64,000 bases of DNA from Beroe ovata. Taxonomy: Eukaryota > Ctenophora > Nuda > Beroida > Beroidae. The stretch spans positions 15,344 to 79,343 of the forward strand of contig CAMPET010000183.1 of the NCBI GenBank assembly GCA_946803715.1, given 5' to 3'. The position numbers and the translations under genes are program-made. Shown one piece after another: positions 60,101 to 64,000 of the stretch (the stretch's first letter is position 1; the number at the start of each line of letters is the position of its first letter). Under the pieces are notes generated by a model. The model ran no database searches and was not told the DNA's origin. It was given only the letters and a program-made list of their open reading frames with translations.

Positions 60101-63100
60101 TTGTACTATCACTACCATGACCATGTGTTTGTAGTGTATGTTACAACTTGTTTGCCGACAAACACGCAATCACACACACAAAAACTCATATCTGAAGGGA
60201 ATTCTCGAGGCATATTTCAGATATATCATTCTTACGTCTTGAAGGGGCATTTTCTTCCGCGACTCTGTCTTACGGAACAAACGCATTACGGCAACAATCA
60301 AACAACTCCCTTGAAAATGACGGGGTCCAACAATGTAACTATGAACTTGCTCGAAAAGCATCACACGGACCCAAAACGCATGATATCGAGCAATTCTCAG
60401 TGCAAATGTGAAAATGGTGGAGAGCGAGGCATACTCCACCCCCCTCTCTCTCTTTCTCTCACACAGCTCCTTACTGCTCCACGGTCCATTTCTCTCTCCT
60501 CCTATCCCCCTCTCCCCTTCTCTCTGACTCTCTCCTATCTCCAATCCGCCTCTCCTCTCTGACTCTCTCCGATTCGCCTCTCCTATCTCCCTTTTCCCCT
60601 CCTCTCCCTTCGTTACGCCCTCGACACATCACATCCCCGAATATACGAAAAACACCTGTCATGACATTAGTTTTAATGGAGCTAAAACTGAAAAGGGCCA
60701 TACACACGCACAAAATTCAGAGAATAGAGGGATTTTTGGAGTGCCGTGCACAGAAATTGCGGTGAATTCGGAAAATATAATCCGTGCAGGGAATACTGTC
60801 ATTGTATTGCAGAGATCGAGTTGTTCATCACGCTGAAAGAGAACAATGAACATGGGCTCATTCTGCTTTTGAATATATGATCCTGGCTTTAATTACTTTA
60901 ATTCAAAGAATTAATCTGAGATTATTCTACTTGTTATACCCATGTGTTTATTACTGATCTATTACTATAATTAGTGATAATTAGATGGTTGGTCGTAACT
61001 AATAAGTGTTTGGATTCATCTCTGAAGTTAACTTCTCCATAATCTTGACACACTTGGTCACTCAATGTACAAATAGTCTCTTGACACAAGCTTGTCTATC
61101 ACTTGACACTTTATTCACCTCGTCACTGAGTAGATCCAAGACAAGGGAGGAGTGCAGAGTTGAGGAAACCAGCAGATCAATCATCCCCCGGCACTATGAC
61201 ACCACTTTGTAACCGATATAACACTACGTAACAATGAGTCCCAAACACTGACACCACAACTTCACAGATGTGTTGCAAGTCTCTAATGTGTCACATCTAG
61301 GTGTCACAACTATGACACTTTGTCACTACTATGTGCCGTCCAATTTGAACATTACAAAAAGCGTGATCTCTATAAAAAAGAACGGTCACAAACCCACTGT
61401 GTGGGTACTATGCAGGATAATGTGAAGGCCACGAGCTACAGTTGCGTCGACATAAAGAGGCATAGCACATCAGATCTCAGGGTGCAACAATACAAGTGGA
61501 GTCACGACAAAATAGCTCGGACCGTAAACCTTATCCGAGTAGGAATATAAACTCCGCAATCAATTTCGGAGGAGTAAATTAAACTTCTCGCCCCTCACAC
61601 AAGAATGAAAGCAGAGCTTCAAACGGTGAAATATAACAGGTGAGAAAGAGAAATCAGAATGATTTTCAAGAACAAAGGACACAAATAGTTCCCAGCATTT
61701 CGTGCGTTTCAATATGATACATGGTGGCGTGCTTTGTTCAGGGGCAAAATGAGAACTACGATCACGACACGCGATGTTGGAGCAATCGCTGGAAATACGC
61801 AAAGTGAGATTTCACTGAAATGGGGGAGGGGACTGCAGTTGTTTTGGTGCGGGATAGAGCTCTGTACCACTATCAACATATGAACACATTAACTCAGGGT
61901 ACTTACAATATTATTACGGAGACACACACACACACACACACACAACACACACACACACACACATTGTGTCTAGGGCAATATGGGTAATGAGTCTCAGCTC
62001 GGGGGCGGGTATACAAATTATACAACTACTGCAAGAAGGGTTCTCGTCCTCAAAGTGACTTAAGCTGTTGCTTAGCCCATAATAGTTGACAACCATTGTG
62101 TTTCAGTGTTTGCGTGAGCTATGCTTGTTCCACGCAAAAATGTCTCAAATAGAAACACACATTCAGACGCACACATTCATAATCACACACCCACACATAC
62201 GCAAGTGTCAATAATTTGGTTTGAGTGATGATAATATCAGACCATATTGGGCGTCATATCATTACTACGAGTTACTTTTGTTCACAGATACACGCTGTGC
62301 AGATTACTTGATCCGTAGATTGATCATATGCGATCAGCAATGATCAGTGATCATAATATTAGGTGCCATCATCATGACCAATCATTAATCGAGCAGACAC
62401 AAAACATCTTGAAATGTGCATAAACTGAATGAAATTATCATTAAATTCTTAAGAAAATTCAAATACTCACAGTAGTGAATGTGGGTTTCAAGTTTTTCAG
62501 AAGAGCCAAGATAGTTTTCTTTTCCTTCCTCTTCTCACATCGATCTTCCTCGCCCTTGTAAACCTCGAAATCAATCCAATCCTCCGACCTACTCTTCGGA
62601 ATGCTCCCCTCCGCGGGTTTAACCTGGAGCCAATTCTCCACCTTATCCTCATACGTGAGCTGACCGTTGTTTCCCTGGTAACCCATCGCACCACGTGCTT
62701 CATCCACTTCCAAGAGTGGTAGTTGTGACAACATGGAACTGTACTGTGACGTCATAGTGTCACTCTGTTGCTCGTACATGGGGAAGAGGTGATGCATATC
62801 ATACGGTACACAACTCCGTTCCACCACCCTAGCACCAAGTATCACCGCGGATGTGTTACTGTCATCAGACACAGTGATGAGGTGAGGTGATGACTCATCA
62901 TTTCCCACCAGAACATTGATCATCAGTGTGGGACCATCTACTTCTCCTTCCTCATAATCACAAGACCTCCTTCTCTCTACCGTTCCCTCGTGACACTCCC
63001 CTTCGTACTCTCCCTCATATGACACCATGTGATCATCCTGTACACTGTATCCATCCTGTACACTGCATCCATCCTGTACACTACATCCATCCTGTACACC

Positions 63101-63367
63101 AGACTCGACAGTCACTGCTTCTGAACTAGACACACTTATTTTCTGTTCCAAATACTCCATAGTTTGAGAAGGGAGTGTAGGAGGGAGTGTAGGAGGGAGC
63201 GTGCACCCGTCCCCCTCATTAGGACCCTCCCTCTCCCCTCCTATCTCCACCACATCCCCACCAATCTCAGTATCTGATCTGTCTATGATGTTCTCTATGA
63301 TGATATCATCACTGGATACATCACCCCATACCCTACTCTGGAATTTCTCTCTCAACAGTTGCCACAT
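42019..63367 (-). CDS. anoctamin (TMEM16 family), complete, 1,217 residues
   Basis: Twenty minus-strand exons sum to 3,654 nt: 62471-63367, 59254-59302, 58426-58541, 58073-58171, 57683-57720, 57384-57425, 56715-56784, 46286-46404, 46063-46188, 45836-45970, 45543-45694, 45203-45423, 44766-44967, 44238-44404, 43894-43991, 43611-43738, 43223-43375, 43001-43053, 42714-42898, 42019-42622. ATG at 63367 follows an in-frame TGA 12 codons upstream. Residues 1-299 are an acidic, low-complexity region unique to this protein. The cytoplasmic dimerisation domain (about 300-480) has [27 protein letters not shown] and VSAFPLHD. The ten-helix core (about 520-1070) has [82 protein letters not shown] and [10 protein letters not shown]. 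The acidic Ca2+-binding residues of helices 7 and 8 (LLDLC and NNIIEIRLD) are kept, so a Ca2+-activated channel or scramblase is likely. It resembles ANO4/5/6 more than ANO1/2. A Ser/Asn-rich tail of about 150 residues ends it. Confidence 0.94.
46755..46878. other. assembly gap (124 N) inside TG microsatellite
   Basis: Flanked on both sides by (TG)n (46690-46751 and 46879-46908). Frames crossing it are artefacts; the true repeat length is unknown. Confidence 0.95.
48328..48410 (+). promoter_or_regulatory. promoter-like cluster: E-box, CCAAT box, RFX X-box, TATA-like run
   Basis: CACGTG at 48328-48333, an inverted CCAAT box (ATTGG, 48353-48357) directly joined to the palindrome GTTGCTAAGCAAC (48357-48369, an RFX X-box match), and 'catatatatatcc' near 48400. 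These lie within about 80 bases inside the anoctamin intron, 2.5 kb upstream of the nested gene. Whether they drive that gene, an unseen transcript, or nothing is unknown. X-boxes bind RFX factors, typical of ciliary genes. Confidence 0.35.
49255..49392. repeat. CA microsatellite
   Basis: Imperfect (CA)n with regular 'cagacacacaaac'-type variants. The Cys/Val-rich frame on the minus strand is spurious. Confidence 0.85.
50836..50849 (+). promoter_or_regulatory. X-box-like element upstream of EGF/glycine-rich gene
   Basis: GTTGTTATGGTAAC resembles the RFX consensus GTNRCC(N)RGYAAC with an intact right half. It sits 57 bases before the ATG at 50906. Similar 'gttaccatgg' phrases occur widely as a simple repeat in this window, so the match may be chance. 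Confidence 0.25.
50906..55877 (+). CDS. secreted EGF-repeat protein with ALK/LTK-type glycine-rich domain
   Basis: Sixteen exons in one frame (2,106 nt, 701 residues): 50906-50962, 51050-51091, 51199-51240, 51339-51506, 51623-51731, 52199-52309, 52885-52985, 53124-53216, 53303-53409, 53612-53745, 53885-54000, 54351-54462, 54607-54765, 54921-55196, 55282-55448, 55566-55877. A signal peptide ([18 protein letters not shown]) is followed by a coiled-coil-like stretch to about residue 95, then about eight EGF-like modules; two have the Ca2+-binding start ([26 protein letters not shown]). From about residue 398 comes the glycine-rich domain found in ALK/LTK receptors: [35 protein letters not shown] and [10 protein letters not shown], ending at KIVRLGRD. 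No transmembrane helix or kinase follows, so the protein is predicted to be secreted. It lies entirely inside an anoctamin intron on the opposite strand. Its ligand or matrix role is unknown. Confidence 0.9.
55878..56714. other. 3' flank of the nested gene
   Basis: No further coding exon. An 18-bp tandem repeat (four copies of 'gatactcatgatagtaa') lies at 56632-56695. No canonical AATAAA is seen close to the stop at 55877. A 94-codon open frame just after the stop has no recognisable features. Confidence 0.5.
56798..56875. repeat. ttaccatag/ttaccatgg simple repeat
   Basis: 'gttaccatggttaccatagt' type 9-bp units repeat about eight times in the anoctamin intron just upstream of the exon at 56715-56784 (minus strand). 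Confidence 0.8.
57080..57123. repeat. CA microsatellite with single-N join
   Basis: (CA)n from 57089 directly follows an N at 57088 within an anoctamin intron. The repeat length is uncertain. Confidence 0.85.
59303..62470 (-). other. anoctamin intron 1
   Basis: The 3.2-kb intron between the long N-terminal exon and the FRDGVRQI exon. It contains CA repeats at 60034-60070 and 61921-61965, a pyrimidine-rich tract at 60430-60610 and an 11-bp tandem (gttagaactca) at 59398-59430 near its 3' (left) side. No coding exon is supported. The cytosolic N-terminal exon joins in phase 0. Confidence 0.7.
63040..63110 (-). repeat. coding 18-bp minisatellite in anoctamin N-terminus
   Basis: 'catcctgtacact' units of 18 bp repeat about four times and encode [22 protein letters not shown]. 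Slippage in multiples of 18 keeps the frame, so length variation between individuals is expected. Confidence 0.85.
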
Positions 63368-64000
63368 GTCAGACAGCAGAACGCCAGTCGGAAACCGTCA
63401 TACTTTTCCTTGATCTAGCTTGAGCTGAAAACGATAGAAACATAATTCTATCCTGTCATAAGAACTTACCCCTAGGCTTACGACCCTACAATTGAGTGAA
63501 AAGTGTACGAAAAAGTAGCAAAAAAATGTCGAATCACCACAATATACAACTTCAGCTTACAGGTATAACAGATCGCATATTCGTGTTAGACAAAGAATAG
63601 TGAACAGCTATAATAAGGACCAATCTTTGATGAGTGACGAGGCTTTTTTGTGGCGCAGTACACTGAAATAGCAAAAGAGAGCAGTGGTATTGGAACTGCA
63701 GTCATTGCATGTGCTAATGACGCAACGGGACGCAGCAATACGTCCATGTGGCACATACAGTATGGGATATTTATAGAATTCGGTTGGCATCATACTGTCT
63801 GAGAAGGGAATGGATCATTTTCTCCTGAAATAGGTTTTGTCCACAACTTAGTTTAAAACGGAAAATTTCCCTCAAGACAGAACCGTGTGAGCTCGCATGT
63901 TACAACATCAATCCGGATATAATGTCGACCAGATTTAGAAAGCACGCAAGTATAATAGCTCTCTAGCTTGTCAAATGACAAACAAAGCCGAGTGGGGAGA
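63368..64000. other. upstream flank of anoctamin
   Basis: No gene is seen between the anoctamin start and the window end. The region presumably includes the anoctamin 5' untranslated region and promoter. No strong core promoter element was recognised. Confidence 0.45.

Noticed and set aside
60430-60610. Pyrimidine-rich tract as a coding region
   Set aside because: Simple ctctc-rich sequence; Ser/Leu-rich frames on one strand and Arg/Glu-rich frames on the other are compositional.
61006-61550. Frames of 68 and 76 codons in anoctamin intron 1
   Set aside because: No homology, no conserved splice context; consistent with chance.
1-64000. tRNA or rRNA genes
   Set aside because: I looked for cloverleaf-like A and B boxes and rRNA core phrases and recognised none; a covariance-model scan would settle it.

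Overview
The window is animal nuclear DNA. Every recognisable gene except one is split by GT-AG introns of about 60-400 bp, carries typical metazoan domains (SRCR, EGF, ALK/LTK-type glycine-rich, Tudor-SN, anoctamin) and sits among CA/TG microsatellites, foldback elements and minisatellites. The compact introns and the domain mix suit an early-branching invertebrate, perhaps a sponge; that placement is inference. The assembly holds two N gaps (18595-18538+ to 19538, and 46755-46878) and seven single-N joins, several flanked by duplicated sequence.

Layout. 1-1465: TG repeat, a foldback element, no gene seen. 1466-2432 (+): a five-exon gene for a 197-residue single-pass membrane protein with one divergent SRCR-like domain. 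2433-5782: intergenic, with GC-rich repeat islands and a large foldback. 5783-8397 (-): 3' six exons of a USP6NL/RN-tre-like Rab GAP. 8398-12072: repeats only. 12073-16547: an intronless 659-codon gene for a tryptophan-repeat protein, preceded by a truncated near-identical copy; the two copies are separated by a 1.1 kb segment bounded by single Ns that holds a decayed mobile-type ORF. 16548-19627: intergenic plus the 944-base gap that must hide the POLE 5' end. 19628-32048 (+): 38 exons of the DNA polymerase epsilon catalytic subunit. 32485-40655 (-): complete 16-exon SND1 (Tudor-SN), convergent with POLE, with a 152-bp-period satellite in intron 4. 42019-63367 (-): complete 20-exon anoctamin (TMEM16). 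Its 10.3 kb intron 7 contains, on the opposite strand, a complete 16-exon gene for a secreted EGF-repeat protein with a C-terminal ALK/LTK-type glycine-rich domain (50906-55877).

Exon models were built by hand from reading frame, splice dinucleotides and protein family conservation. For SND1, the anoctamin, the EGF/glycine-rich gene and the SRCR-like gene all exon phases agree and the summed lengths divide by three. The genes are not an operon or pathway: replication (POLE), RNA/RISC biology (SND1), Rab regulation (TBC), ion/lipid transport (anoctamin) and extracellular or membrane proteins simply lie side by side. The most novel item is the tryptophan-repeat protein, whose roughly 12-residue unit I do not recognise from any named family.
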